From: Halobacteriales archaeon
Lineage (GTDB): Archaea; Thermoplasmatota; SW-10-69-26; JACQPN01; JAIVGT01
NCBI GenBank assembly: GCA_020201485.1
Contig: JAIVGT010000085.1
Coordinates: 1 to 6,310, forward strand
Direction of reading: 5' to 3'
DNA length: 6,310 nt
The position numbers and the translations under genes are program-made. How positions within the stretch are numbered: the stretch's first letter is position 1; each line of letters starts with the position of its first letter. Under the pieces are notes generated by a model, which saw only the letters and a list, made by a program, of their open reading frames with translations, made no database searches and was not told the origin of the DNA. Positions 6,125 through 6,310 of this stretch are shown here, piece by piece.

Positions 6125-6310
6125 GCATGGACACGGACGAGCGCCTCCGGCTCCGCGCCAAGGCCCAGGCCTTGGAGGCGGTCATGAGCATCGGCAAGAG
6201 CGGCGTGACCGACGGCGTGGTCGAGGAGGTCGTTCGCCAGCTCGAGGAGCACCACCTGCTGAAGGTGCGCGTCCTGGCCAGCGCGCGCGACGAGAAGAGC
6301 ACGCAGGAGC
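6121..6310 (+). CDS. YhbY/CRM-domain RNA-binding protein (3' end beyond the window)
   Basis: ATG at 6121 overlaps the rnp4 stop by four bases (ATGA); a second in-frame ATG at 6127 is also possible. The visible 63 residues match the start of a CRM (YhbY) domain: LRAKAQALEAVMSIGKSG, then VTDGVVEEVVRQLEEHHLLKVRVL. The GKSG turn corresponds to the conserved GxxG-like RNA-binding loop of the family, followed by the expected helix and the LLKVRV strand. Bacterial YhbY associates with the pre-50S ribosomal subunit, and plant CRM domains act in splicing and ribosome maturation. Archaeal members are usually stand-alone proteins of about 80-100 residues, and a role in rRNA or tRNA maturation fits its position after the RNase P gene. 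The last part of the domain and the stop lie outside the window. Confidence 0.92.
   Translation, partial: MSMDTDERLRLRAKAQALEAVMSIGKSGVTDGVVEEVVRQLEEHHLLKVRVLASARDEKSTQE

Overview
The window looks like chromosomal DNA from a high-GC archaeon (about 70% G+C by eye, with codon third positions mostly G or C). Three things point to Archaea. A complete Rpp21/Rnp4-type RNase P protein gene, a family found only in archaea and eukaryotes, lies at 5780-6124. It overlaps by four bases a YhbY/CRM-domain gene that runs off the right edge, a pairing familiar from euryarchaeal genomes. The largest gene (3306-5582, minus strand) ends in a textbook PGF-CTERM tail, the signal recognised by archaeosortase A in Euryarchaeota and Thermoplasmatota. 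The proteins are not strongly acidic, so a halophile is unlikely. A soil, sediment or subsurface member of Thermoplasmatota is my best guess, but this is inference.

Layout from left to right. At 64-1290 (+) is a secreted N-acetylmuramoyl-L-alanine amidase (Amidase_2/PGRP fold) with two Ig-like domains. Archaea lack murein, and the catalytic domain closely resembles secreted amidases of Gram-positive bacteria, so it is probably an acquired enzyme acting on bacterial walls. At 1361-2726 (+) is a secreted LVIVD-repeat beta-propeller. Its lipoprotein signal peptide (1361-1417) is in a different frame from its body (1470-2726, or from about 1443), so the gene is frameshifted as sequenced. Its 3' end overlaps tail-to-tail with a small polytopic membrane protein on the minus strand (2701-3258). 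That gene follows a 758-residue PGF-CTERM surface protein (3306-5582) by 47 bases and is probably co-transcribed with it. The surface protein is built from an N-terminal beta domain and two diverged ~260-residue tandem repeats, the second carrying histidine clusters.

A 197-base divergent intergenic region (5583-5779) separates this surface pair from the RNA-processing operon on the right. It contains AT-rich candidate TATA boxes about 25 bases upstream of both GTG starts, as expected for leaderless archaeal mRNAs. No tRNA, rRNA, CRISPR array or insertion sequence was seen. The left two thirds encode envelope or exported proteins; the right edge is core RNA metabolism.
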